Origin: JAICTV01 sp035634055
GTDB taxonomy: Bacteria; Planctomycetota; Phycisphaerae; Tepidisphaerales; Tepidisphaeraceae
Reading direction: 5' to 3'
DNA length: 25,569 nt
NCBI GenBank assembly: GCA_035634055.1
Contig: DASQDR010000265.1
Location: 1 to 25,569 of the forward strand
Shown: positions 18,713-25,569 of the stretch, one piece after another
Position numbering within the stretch: position 1 is the first letter of the stretch
Layout: the number at the start of each line of letters is the position of its first letter
Position numbers and translations under genes: made by a program
Notes under the pieces: generated by a model
The model's database searches: none
What the model saw: only the letters and a program-made list of their open reading frames with translations
What the model was told of the DNA's origin: nothing

Positions 18713-20584
18713 TCAGGAACCGACGCGCCGAAGGTCCGGGTGGCGGGCCTGTTCCTGGAGTTTCTTGAGCAGGGAAACTTCGTCCTGCTCCCCCAGTTGA
18801 CCTTCTGTACGACGCAACCGGGCGACTAGTTTTTGTTCCTCGCGCCGGCGTCGGACCTCTTCCAAGTGTAGGACCGCATCCCGCAGCGTGTCGTCAAGGC
18901 TCCCGAGTTGTTCCTTCAGCGCCTCGACTTCTTCCACCACGCCGATCGCCAGCTCGGTCAGTTCCGCGCCGCTGAGGAGGCTGAGGAACTCATTAAATAC
19001 GGGCTCTCCCTCGTCCCGTTGATGCTGCCAAAACACGTCGGCCAGCGTGCGCCGCGTCGGGTCGGTGAAATCTTCCACGTGCACGGTGCGCTGCACGTCG
19101 TTCCACTTCCCGGGCTGCACCAGCAGGATCCCGAGGATCTGCCGCTCGGCGCGGTCCTGCGCGGTCAATGGCCCACGGCGGACCGGAGCTTTGTTCGTCG
19201 GCTCACTCACCGCCGCGCCTTGAACCGCTCGGGGCCTGGCCGGTGCGGACGCTCGGGTTCTTCCAAACTTCCGGTGGAGCTCGTCCACCGGAATTTCCGT
19301 CAACCGGCTCACGCGCGACAGCGCCTGGCCCCATCGCAGCGAATCGACCGGCCCCGACCCGCGCGCCGACGCCAGCAGCGACAGGTATTCGCCGACCGCT
19401 TTCTGCCGCCCGGTCAGGTCATCGCTGGCACGGAACTGCCGGTCGAGCTGCCTCCACTTGAACGTCAGCGCGTCCGACGCCGCCGCCAGCACCTTCTCGA
19501 ACGCCTCGGCGCCCTGCTCGAGCAGGAACTCGTCCGGGTCGACGCCGTCGGGCATGGCGGCGATGGCGATCTCCACCGGCTGGGTCAAAAACAGCTCGAC
19601 CGCCCGGTTGACGGCGGTGTCGCCGGCGGTGTCGGCGTCGAACAGCAGGACGATCCGGTCGGCAAACCGCCGAAGCACCGTCACGTGCTGCTCGGTCATG
19701 GCCGTCCCCAGGATCGACACCACGTTGGACGCCCCGAACTGGTGCGCCATCACCACGTCGGTGTACCCCTCGACCACCGCGACGGTGCGGGTCTCGACCA
19801 CCCGCTGCCGCGCCAGGTCCAGCCCGAAGACCGACCGGCTCTTGGAGAACAGCGGCGTCTCGGGACTGTTGAGGTACTTGGCCGGATCTTCCGAACCGGG
19901 CATCACCCGCCCGCCGAAGGCGATCACCCGACCGTTCTCGTCGCGGATGGGGAACATCACGCGGTTGCGGAAGGTGTCGTAGTACCCGTCGCCGCCCTGT
20001 CGCGGCTTGACCAGCCCCGCCAGCGCGAGCACCTGCGGCGGGACCTTGCGCAGCAGCGGGCTGCGGAGCAGCGTGTCCCACGCATCGGGGGCGAAGCCGA
20101 CCTGGAACCGCTGGACCGACGCGGCGTCGAAGCCGCGGGTCTCGAGGTACTTCCGGGCCGGCAGGCCGCGCTGCGGGTCGGCCAGCATCTTTTCAAAGAG
20201 CGCGCAAGCCGCCGAGCAAGCTTCCAGCAGTTGCTGGCGCTCGCCCGCCTTCTCGCGGGAGTTGCCGCCGCCGCCGCCGTGGCGGGGCATCTCCAGCCCG
20301 GCCATCTCGCCGAGCGTGCGCAGCGCGTCGATGAACTCGACGCGGTCGCGCTTGATCACGAAGTCGATCGCATTGCCCCCCGCCTTGCACCCGTAGCAGT
20401 GGAAGAACTGCTTCGAAGGGCTGACGTGAAACGACGGCGTCTTCTCCTGGTGGAACGGGCACAGACCGACGAAATCCTTGCCGCGCCGCTTGAGCGAGAC
20501 GCTTTGTCCGATCAGGTCGACAATGTCGATCGCCTGAAGGACCTGCGCCTTGAAATCCGTGCCCGAAGCGTTCGACCCGTTCAC
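18713..20584 (-). CDS. dnaG: DNA primase
   Basis: Makes RNA primers for Okazaki fragments and leading-strand start at the replication fork. The 623-residue protein has an N-terminal zinc-binding domain (C42, H45, C63, C66; motifs CPFH and CYGC). A catalytic core includes the TOPRIM motifs VVEGYTDVVMA and LLFDADTAGD. The C-terminal part (about 440-600) is likely to bind the DnaB helicase. The start is a GTG at 20584, supported by AGGGGA about 7 nt upstream. A short poly-Gly stretch follows MPRH in the linker after the zinc domain. It has a good promoter (20758-20785) and lies before rpoD. A separate rpoD promoter in the 197-bp gap was not clear, so co-transcription is likely. Confidence 0.97.
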   Translation of the reverse strand: MNGSNASGTDFKAQVLQAIDIVDLIGQSVSLKRRGKDFVGLCPFHQEKTPSFHVSPSKQFFHCYGCKAGGNAIDFVIKRDRVEFIDALRTLGEMAGLEMPRHGGGGGNSREKAGERQQLLEACSAACALFEKMLADPQRGLPARKYLETRGFDAASVQRFQVGFAPDAWDTLLRSPLLRKVPPQVLALAGLVKPRQGGDGYYDTFRNRVMFPIRDENGRVIAFGGRVMPGSEDPAKYLNSPETPLFSKSRSVFGLDLARQRVVETRTVAVVEGYTDVVMAHQFGASNVVSILGTAMTEQHVTVLRRFADRIVLLFDADTAGDTAVNRAVELFLTQPVEIAIAAMPDGVDPDEFLLEQGAEAFEKVLAAASDALTFKWRQLDRQFRASDDLTGRQKAVGEYLSLLASARGSGPVDSLRWGQALSRVSRLTEIPVDELHRKFGRTRASAPARPRAVQGAAVSEPTNKAPVRRGPLTAQDRAERQILGILLVQPGKWNDVQRTVHVEDFTDPTRRTLADVFWQHQRDEGEPVFNEFLSLLSGAELTELAIGVVEEVEALKEQLGSLDDTLRDAVLHLEEVRRRREEQKLVARLRRTEGQLGEQDEVSLLKKLQEQARHPDLRRVGS

Positions 20585-20757
20585 GTGACGTCCCCTGGGT
20601 CAAAGGCCCGGCCGATCGCTCACCGGCCATACACGGAAGAGACGCGCGCCTGCCGGCGGTGCGGCGACGGGACGGCGCACCACCACCCCGCTTGGCTTCG
20701 CCTAAATTGTTTCCCCTCAAGGGGTAAGGACACTTTTCCGGCCGCAGACGCGTTTGA

Positions 20758-20785
20758 AGTATATCACCGCTTCGTTAGGGGTCAA
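20758..20785 (-). promoter_or_regulatory. Sigma-70-type promoter of dnaG(-rpoD)
   Basis: On the minus strand, TTGACC (20780-20785, five of six) and TATACT (20758-20763, five of six) are separated by 16 nt, in an AT-richer patch. Transcription would start near 20750, giving a leader of roughly 165 nt before the GTG of dnaG. Confidence 0.7.
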
Positions 20786-20963
20786 ATAATGCGCGATCGG
20801 GTGACACCGCAACATCCGGCGGGGCAAGCGGTTAGAGGATGGGCACGCTAATGCTGCTCGACGTCGCCAGCCCGGGCGGGGCGGCGGAACCGGCGGCAGG
20901 CGGGCGGGGGAGGACGCGATTCCCTTACCCCACCCGTGCGCCGCGCGCCCGGCTGGGTCACTG

Positions 20964-20969
20964 TATAAA
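20964..20969 (+). promoter_or_regulatory. -10-like hexamer close to the YjbQ-family start codon
   Basis: TATAAA lies only 7 nt upstream of the ATG at 20977, so transcription from it would begin at or next to the start codon. No convincing -35 element was seen 16-18 nt upstream. A purine-rich AAAGGGGCGG between the hexamer and the ATG may instead be the ribosome binding site, with the real promoter further away. Confidence 0.3.
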
Positions 20970-20976
20970 GGGGCGG

Positions 20977-21387
20977 ATGAAGCGGTTCTCGTTCACGGTC
21001 GCCACTGAGGGCAACAGCGACATCGTTAACCTCAGCCCCGAGCTGGCCCGGCGGGTCGCCGAGTTCCGCGACGACGGGCTGCTCCACCTGTTCGTCGGCG
21101 GGAGCACCGCCGCGCTGACCACCCTGGAGTTCGAGCCGGGCCTGGTGAAGCACGACCTCCCGCAACTGTTCCAACGCCTGGCCCCCGACGACGCCCACTA
21201 CGACCACGAGGCCACCTGGAACGACGACAACGGCCACAGCCACGCCCGCGCCGCGCTGCTCGGACCGGGGCTGACGGTGCCGATCTCCGCCGGGAAAATG
21301 CTTACCGGGGAGTGGCAGCAGGTGGTCCTCATCGACTTCGACACCCGCCCGCGCCGGCGGAACATCGTCTGCACCGTGGTCACCTGA
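20977..21387 (+). CDS. YjbQ family protein (UPF0047, secondary thiamine-phosphate synthase-like)
   Basis: A 136-residue protein with the full YjbQ/UPF0047 pattern: LLHLFVGGSTAALTTLEFEPG, the histidine-bearing HYDHEATWNDDNGHSHARA, then LLGPGLTVPISAGKMLTG and WQQVVLIDFD near the end. The conserved histidines suggest metal or phosphate binding. Weak thiamine-phosphate synthase activity has been reported for the E. coli member, but the physiological role is unsettled. The ATG at 20977 was chosen because the YjbQ fold starts there and a purine-rich site precedes it; an open frame back to 20839 encodes only low-complexity sequence. It is convergent with the DUF3806-like gene, 24 bp apart. Confidence 0.92.
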   Translation: MKRFSFTVATEGNSDIVNLSPELARRVAEFRDDGLLHLFVGGSTAALTTLEFEPGLVKHDLPQLFQRLAPDDAHYDHEATWNDDNGHSHARAALLGPGLTVPISAGKMLTGEWQQVVLIDFDTRPRRRNIVCTVVT

Positions 21388-21411
21388 TCGATCGGCTCGA
21401 CGGGTTGAGGA

Positions 21412-22416
21412 TCACTCGGCCAACTCCGCCGTTGCGATCTGGCTTTTCACTATCGCCGCGACCTTCACGATGAAGTCCGTTTCTCGGGATTCGATGCGCT
21501 TGCGCACCGAGTCGACCGGAAACGCCATGGTGAGTGCGGCCTCGTGCCGGATCGCCCGCGCGACGCCGTCGTCGTCGGAGACGGTGACCCAGCGCATCCC
21601 AAGAGATCGAATCAAGTGTTCCCCGAGCGCCGCTCCCAGCGCATCGGCGACCTCGGCATCCGAAGTGCGGTCCTGCTCGTCCCCGTCGCTGAGCCAGCGC
21701 GCGAAAATGGTGTCCATGACGGCCGGGGTGAGGTCGGCCGCCGCGGTTGGAACGGAATAGCGCGTCGCCAACCTCTCTGCCCGGCGCAGCGATTCCTCCA
21801 GCCACTGCCGCTGTGAGATCCCGAAGTCCTCGATTCGTTGCGGCGCGGGATCGATGGTGGTGACGCGCGTGGCAAACGCGCCGGAGCCGGTTTCGATGAA
21901 CTCCACCCGCTCGGAAAACTGGATCGACTCCAGCATGCGCGGCACCTGCTGGCGAAACCAGACCGCAACCGGCTCGCCGCGCGCGTTGACGTCGGTCGTC
22001 AGCGAGATGATCGCCGTCGACTCATCGGCGCCGATGTGCCAGAAGTCCATCTCGATCGGCACCCCCTCCTCGACGAACTGCTTGCGCTGCGAGAACGCCC
22101 GGTGGCGGCCGAACGGGATCAGCTCCTGTCCCGCTTCCTCCGCCTGCTCCCGAACGCGCGCCACGCCCCTCCCGGGCGAGATCGAGCCGTCCTTGGCGCG
22201 AAAGCTGATGAGGGACAGACGCAACGACACGACCGTCTGGCCGGGCGGGAACACCAGGACCGTGCCATTGGCTTGCTGCTCGTCGACGAGGTGCGACGGG
22301 ATGTCGATGGTGGCCCCGTCACCGCCGAACTTGATCGTTCGGTAATCCGCGGGCACGCCGGGCTGCGCTGGCGTCCCCTGGTTCCTGCGGCGGCTGAACC
22401 AGCTCTTGAACCGCAT
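21412..22416 (-). CDS. Two-domain protein with DUF3806-like C-terminus
   Basis: A 334-residue cytoplasmic-looking protein, no signal peptide. The N-terminal half (about 25-180) has a beta-rich pattern ending WFRQQVPRMLESIQFSE, reminiscent of DcrB/PsbP-like folds. The C-terminal half (about 205-334) starts QRQWLEESLRRAERLA and ends with AFPVDSVRKRIESRETD, which fits DUF3806. The family match is from memory of its pattern and is moderate. The start at 22416 is decided by a very strong AGGAGGGAG a few bases upstream; an extension to 22467 would run through that site and close to the dnaA terminator. It follows dnaA on the same strand, but a 15-bp hairpin between them suggests mostly separate transcription or attenuated read-through. 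Function unknown. Confidence 0.8.
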   Translation of the reverse strand: MRFKSWFSRRRNQGTPAQPGVPADYRTIKFGGDGATIDIPSHLVDEQQANGTVLVFPPGQTVVSLRLSLISFRAKDGSISPGRGVARVREQAEEAGQELIPFGRHRAFSQRKQFVEEGVPIEMDFWHIGADESTAIISLTTDVNARGEPVAVWFRQQVPRMLESIQFSERVEFIETGSGAFATRVTTIDPAPQRIEDFGISQRQWLEESLRRAERLATRYSVPTAAADLTPAVMDTIFARWLSDGDEQDRTSDAEVADALGAALGEHLIRSLGMRWVTVSDDDGVARAIRHEAALTMAFPVDSVRKRIESRETDFIVKVAAIVKSQIATAELAE

Positions 22417-22447
22417 CGGTCTCCCTCCTGACCCGTGAGCGCAAATA

Positions 22448-22482
22448 GACCCGCCCCGCTGAAGCAATCAGCGGGGCGGGTC
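22448..22482 (-). terminator. GC-rich hairpin terminator of dnaA
   Basis: A perfect 15-bp inverted repeat (22448-22462 with 22468-22482) with a 5-nt loop begins 43 nt after the dnaA stop codon. On the minus strand it is followed by TATTTG, a weak T-tract. Confidence 0.75.
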
Positions 22483-22525
22483 GCTGGCACAAAGGCCGCG
22501 GGCGCGGGGATGGCGCGGCCGGCGA

Positions 22526-24070
22526 TCACGCCATCGCGCGGCAGTGTTCTTCCAGGCGCTGGATCAGTTCCGTCGCCTCTTCCTGGCGCTCGCCGATCGC
22601 GCTGGTCCAGGTCAGGTTCTCGTTCCGCTGGACGGCGCGCTCGATCCGGCGGCAGGCGCTGATCACGGTGCTGTGGTTCCGCTTGCCCATGCGCATCCCG
22701 ATCTCCGGGAAGCTTAGCTTGGCGGTCTTGCGGACGAGGAACATCGCCACGCTTCGCGCCAGGCTGATGGTCCGCTGCCGCCGGCCGGACATGAGGTCCT
22801 TGTGCTCCAGGCCGAAGTAGTTGCAGACCGACTGGAGGATGTTCTCCGGCTTCACCGGCGCCACGAGCTGGCGATCGAGGTCGCCGAGCGCCGCCTGCGC
22901 CGTCTCGACGTCCGCGGTCCGGCCGGTGAGGTTCGTCTCCAGCGCGATGCGCTGAACCGCCCCTTCCAGCTCGCGGACGTTCTGCGTCACCCGCCGGGCG
23001 ATCCAGGCGACCACCTCTTCCGAGAGCATCAGCTTCTGACGCAGCGACAGCGAGCGGAGGATCTCGCAGCGGGTCGCGTAGTTCGGCGGGTCGATGCGCA
23101 CGACCATCCCGCTGACGAAACGGTTGACTAGCGACTCGCCGAACTCCTCGATCATCTTCGGGTGGTTGTCCGACGCCATCACCACCTGCCGGCCCATCGC
23201 TTCGATGGAGTTGAAGGTGTGCAGGAACTCTTCCTGCGTCGCCTTCTTGCCGGCGATGAAGTGGACGTCGTCGATGACCAGCAAGTCGAGGTCGCGCACC
23301 TTCCGGCGGAAGGCGTCGAGCTTGTTGGTCCGCAGCGCGGTGAGGAACTCGTTGGTGAACTCCTCGCCCGTCAGGTACATCCACCGCTTGGTCGGGTGGT
23401 GGTCGATGAACTTGCGGCACAGGCCCTGCAAGAGGTGGGTCTTGCCCAGCCCGCAGTTGCCGTGGATGAACAGCGGGTTGTACTGCGCGCCGGGGAACTC
23501 CGCGACGTAGCAGGCGGCGTTGTAGGCGAGCTGGTTGCTCTGGCCGACGACGTAGCTGTCGATGTCGTGCCGCAGGCGCGTGCGGGTGGAGAAGTTGGCG
23601 GACGGCTGCTCGATGCCGGCGGCGATGCTGGGGGGCGTGGATCGCATGATCGCTGCCGCCGCCGACGCCATGACCGGCGCGGTCCTCACCGTCGTCATCG
23701 CCTCGCCCGTGCTGCCCGCGGCGCCGCTGGCGCCTTTCTTCACCTTCACCTCGACCGATGGCGCCGCGTGCAGCGGGACGGCGTTGGCGGGGACGCCCGG
23801 CACCTCGAACAACTGCGGCACCACGCTGAAGCGCACCGGGAGCGAGCACCCCAGCACCTCGTGGGCCGCCTCCTGGATCGGGCGCTTGAAGTGCGTGCCG
23901 ATCCACTCGCTGATGAAATCGTTGGGGACGGCGATCTCCAGGCCGTCGTGCTTGAGGTCGAGCCTCGTGGAATTGTTGAACCAAACGTGGAAACGCTGCT
24001 GGCCCACCCGCTGTGCGATCGCGTCGGCCAGCCGCGCCAACTGCGGATCGTGTGCAGTGATGCAACTCAC
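22526..24070 (-). CDS. dnaA: Chromosomal replication initiator DnaA
   Basis: The 514-residue ATPase binds DnaA boxes at the origin and opens the duplex. Domain I (about 1-85) contains FHVWFNN and the KH-type fold ending IQEAAHEVLG, and a low-complexity domain II linker runs to about 160. Domain III is AAA+ with Walker A GNCGLGKT (about 203-210) and Walker B LLVIDDVHF (about 261-268). Domain IV carries the DNA-binding signature KLSFPEIGMRMGKRNHSTV (about 450-470). The start is a GTG at 24070 with AAGGAG about 8 nt upstream. The frame stays open to 24496, but that extension is Arg/Pro/Ala-rich junk-like sequence and was left out. The neighbours are a DUF3806-like gene downstream and a candidate origin upstream; dnaN is not adjacent. 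Confidence 0.97.
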   Translation of the reverse strand: MSCITAHDPQLARLADAIAQRVGQQRFHVWFNNSTRLDLKHDGLEIAVPNDFISEWIGTHFKRPIQEAAHEVLGCSLPVRFSVVPQLFEVPGVPANAVPLHAAPSVEVKVKKGASGAAGSTGEAMTTVRTAPVMASAAAAIMRSTPPSIAAGIEQPSANFSTRTRLRHDIDSYVVGQSNQLAYNAACYVAEFPGAQYNPLFIHGNCGLGKTHLLQGLCRKFIDHHPTKRWMYLTGEEFTNEFLTALRTNKLDAFRRKVRDLDLLVIDDVHFIAGKKATQEEFLHTFNSIEAMGRQVVMASDNHPKMIEEFGESLVNRFVSGMVVRIDPPNYATRCEILRSLSLRQKLMLSEEVVAWIARRVTQNVRELEGAVQRIALETNLTGRTADVETAQAALGDLDRQLVAPVKPENILQSVCNYFGLEHKDLMSGRRQRTISLARSVAMFLVRKTAKLSFPEIGMRMGKRNHSTVISACRRIERAVQRNENLTWTSAIGERQEEATELIQRLEEHCRAMA

Positions 24071-24596
24071 TCGGATTCTCCTTCCGTTCCTTCGGATCCC
24101 CGAACTCGTCCCGGTAGCGGCGAGCGGCGGCGGCGGGCGGTGGGTCCGGGACCGGAAGGGCGGGCGCGGCTCGGCCCCGCGCGGCCGCCGCGACGATGCG
24201 GGCGGGCGTCGGGTTGAGAGCGAGTGGCGCGCGGTGCCCCGTGCGGACGGACGGCCTGCTGCTGCGGCTGCCGGTTCGGCTTTCTGCAATCCACGCCCGA
24301 CCCGCGCCCCTCCGAGAGCGGCGGCCCGACGTGGCACGACACCCGCCAAGCGCGGCCGGCACGACGGGTCACTCCGGCGTGCACGAGCGCGGCATTTCCC
24401 CGGCGGGGGAGGCGTCCTGCCTGCGATGCAAGTTCGTCCGTGAAAGAGGAATCGCGTCCTGCGATGTGTCCAAGCGGCTGAGGCGGTACGTCCCACGCGC
24501 GATGCTTCGTTGCCCGACTGCGGTTCCCCCCCGGAATCCCTGCCGCCCGTCGCGCGTCCCGCTCAGCCCTGTCATCCGTGATCTACGACGGGCGAG

Positions 24597-24625
24597 AAGA
24601 TAGTCCCGCCCCCCAGTACTGACAA
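24597..24625 (-). promoter_or_regulatory. Candidate dnaA promoter
   Basis: On the minus strand TTGTCA (24620-24625, five of six) is followed after 17 nt by TATCTT (24597-24602, four of six). Transcription from near 24590 would give an unusually long leader of about 520 nt before the GTG. A closer promoter may have been missed. Confidence 0.5.
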
Positions 24626-24632
24626 GCACGAC

Positions 24633-24770
24633 TTTACCGGAATTTCCACCAACACTCTCGCAACCATCGGCTCCGCGGGGCATCGCGGGCGCGGAAAAAT
24701 AGTTATCAACGCGCCGTGCACGAATTTACCGGACCTGTGGACGAAACGTGGAGAAAACGGTGGGGGAAAA
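24633..24770. other. Candidate oriC: DnaA-box-like cluster and duplicated 9-mer
   Basis: Immediately upstream of the candidate dnaA promoter are sites resembling the DnaA box TTATCCACA. They are TTATCAACG (24703-24711, 7 of 9), TGTGGACGA (24736-24744, 7 of 9 on the minus strand), CGTGGAGAA (24747-24755, 7 of 9 on the minus strand), and a weaker ATTTCCACC (24642-24650). The 9-mer TTTACCGGA occurs twice (24633-24641, 24725-24733). A short A-rich stretch GGAAAAATAGTTATC sits between them. Location next to dnaA and the clustering support an origin. No site is a perfect box, so this is a candidate only. Confidence 0.5.
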
Positions 24771-24925
24771 TCCATTTGCGCGAGCGGTGTGCTCGCGGTG
24801 AGCAGCGGGCGCGCGTGAGCGCTTGATTGGCATCAAGGGTTGGCGCCGGCGCGAGAAGCGGACCGGGTCTGGCACCCGCGCGGTGGTCAACTTGATGATC
24901 GGTCCGAGGAGATGGAGCGTGTGAA

Positions 24926-25142
24926 GACGCCGGACCTGAGCGACGCGAAGGTCCGGATGTCTTGGGATCGCGACGAGGGCGCGGGCGCGGATGACGACGC
25001 CGGACGTGAGCGACTGGGAGGTCCGGGTGTTTGCGATCGAAACGCGCACGGCGCGCTTCTCGGGTCACGAGCCGGACCCGCGCTTTGAGGCGCGGGTCCG
25101 GTGGGGTGACGAGATCCGGCTCTTCGCTTCGCTCAGAACCGG
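24926..25142. repeat. Array of palindromes with shared CCGGAC/GTCCGG stems
   Basis: Two imperfect direct repeats of about 45 bp (24926-24970 and 24996-25039, start-to-start 70 bp) each contain a hairpin: CCGGACCT/AGGTCCGG (24930-24937, 24949-24956) and CCGGAC/GTCCGG (25000-25005, 25021-25026). A third hairpin with a 12-bp perfect stem (25072-25083, 25090-25101) has the same outer CCGGAC/GTCCGG. A fourth (25116-25123 with 25135-25142) matches at 7 of 8 pairs. They look like REP-type intergenic elements. The 12-bp hairpin, 75 nt beyond the stop of the next minus-strand gene, may also be that gene's terminator. Confidence 0.7.
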
Positions 25143-25175
25143 CGTGATGGAGAGCGATCGGGTGCGCCGATCGAG

Positions 25176-25569
25176 TTACTGTCCTCCGCCGCCCGCGCCG
25201 CCGCCCGAGGCGCCGCCGCCGGACGTTCCGCCGCCGCTGACACCACCCCCCGAGGCGCCGCCGCCGGACGTTCCGCCGCCGCTGGTGCCGCCGCCGGAGC
25301 CGAAGCCGCCGGAGGGGGTGCCGGTTCCGGTGCCGGCGGAGCCGACGCCCGAGCCGGCCGAGCCGCTGCTGGAGGAGCCGCCGGTGCCGGTGGCATTGCC
25401 GGACGTCCCGCCGCCGGCGGAGCCGGTTCCGGTGCCGGGCGATCCGGTGCCGCTGCCGGGCGATCCGGTGCCGACGCCGGCCGACCCGCTGGAACTGGTC
25501 CCGCCGGTGCCGCTGGTTCCGCGCCCGGACGAGCCGGTGCCGGAGGCGCTGCTGCCGGAGGCGCCTGGG
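25176..25569 (-). CDS. C-terminal part of a Gly/Ser/Thr-rich low-complexity protein (partial)
   Basis: The frame is open from the window edge to a TAA at 25176-25178 and encodes 130 residues of Gly, Ser, Thr and Ala with a little Pro. Blocks such as SGGGTSGGGASGGG are repeated near the end, as are GTGSPGSGTGSPGTGTGS earlier, and the chain ends GGGGQ. Such tails occur as flexible, secreted or surface-exposed ends. Nothing recognisable remains to say what the full protein is. The palindrome at 25072-25101 lies downstream as a possible terminator, which favours this strand. The complementary strand is also open (from 24991 to the edge) with a Pro-rich translation, so the assignment is not certain. 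N-terminus lies outside the window. Confidence 0.55.
   Translation of the reverse strand, partial: PGASGSSASGTGSSGRGTSGTGGTSSSGSAGVGTGSPGSGTGSPGTGTGSAGGGTSGNATGTGGSSSSGSAGSGVGSAGTGTGTPSGGFGSGGGTSGGGTSGGGASGGGVSGGGTSGGGASGGGAGGGGQ

Larger units (their letters stand above)
20585..20976. other. Divergent intergenic region between dnaG and the YjbQ-family gene
   Basis: About 390 bp without a convincing gene. It contains the dnaG promoter and leader on the minus strand and, at 20964-20969, a TATAAA -10-like hexamer for the plus-strand gene. Nothing else was recognised. Confidence 0.6.
24071..25175. other. Large intergenic region upstream of dnaA
   Basis: About 1.1 kb with no convincing gene. From dnaA outward it holds a leader of about 520 nt, a candidate dnaA promoter (24597-24625), a cluster of DnaA-box-like sites (24633-24770), and a run of palindromes (24926-25142). 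Short frames here have no ribosome binding site or recognisable family. Confidence 0.6.

Noticed and set aside
24071..24496. N-terminal extension of DnaA
   Set aside because: Arg/Pro/Ala-rich translation typical of non-coding GC-rich DNA; a GTG with a good AAGGAG site at 24070 gives a normal DnaA domain I start.
24455..24545. tRNA-like string (GTGTCCAAGCGGCTGAGG, followed by GCGGTTCC)
   Set aside because: The first part resembles a Ser/Leu tRNA D-arm, but no proper T-arm with the TTCGA-type loop, no anticodon stem and no matching acceptor stem could be built.
24369..24683. 104-codon minus-strand frame between dnaA and the candidate origin
   Set aside because: It spans the candidate promoter, has no ribosome binding site and resembles no protein family.

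Overview
This window looks like chromosomal DNA from a high-GC member of the Planctomycetota, probably a Phycisphaerae/Tepidisphaerales-like lineage. That placement is an inference. It rests on the base composition, a PEP-CTERM sorted secreted protein, a PHP/CehA-type hydrolase fused to a glucuronoyl-esterase domain, and the style of DnaA and of the primary sigma factor. No insertion sequence, phage gene, CRISPR array, rRNA or convincing tRNA was seen. The region reads as core chromosome with a few lineage-specific secreted proteins.

Left part (1-10.3 kb): a secreted GH25 lysozyme-like protein with a PEP-CTERM tail; a stand-alone response-regulator receiver protein; glutamate racemase (murI) followed by a HEAT-repeat lipoprotein; arginyl-tRNA synthetase (argS) on the opposite strand; a large secreted S41/PDZ C-terminal processing protease with its own promoter and terminator; an unrecognised exported alanine-rich protein; a DUF4174 protein; and a VOC/PhnB-like protein.

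Middle part (10.4-16.5 kb, minus strand): four genes read one after another: a GT-C (ArnT/PMT-like) membrane glycosyltransferase, a GT2 polyprenyl-phosphate sugar synthase-like enzyme that overlaps it by one base, a small three-helix membrane protein, and a 916-residue exported PHP-CE15 fusion. The first two form a recognisable lipid-linked sugar synthesis and transfer pair. The last may act on cell-surface or extracellular carbohydrate.

Right part (16.6-25.6 kb): the primary sigma factor (rpoD) with a 17-bp-stem terminator, primase (dnaG), a YjbQ-family protein, a DUF3806-like protein and dnaA. The replication initiator, primase and primary sigma factor therefore lie within 8 kb. Upstream of dnaA is 1.1 kb without a convincing gene. 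It holds a candidate dnaA promoter, DnaA-box-like sites with a duplicated 9-mer (candidate oriC), and a run of palindromes sharing the CCGGAC/GTCCGG stem. The window ends inside a low-complexity, probably Gly/Ser/Thr-rich, protein tail.

The items most worth a second look are the PHP-CE15 fusion with its glycine-rich insert, the palindrome array beside the candidate origin, and the unusual dnaA neighbourhood without dnaN. I did not find a clear-cut unknown defence or mobile system.
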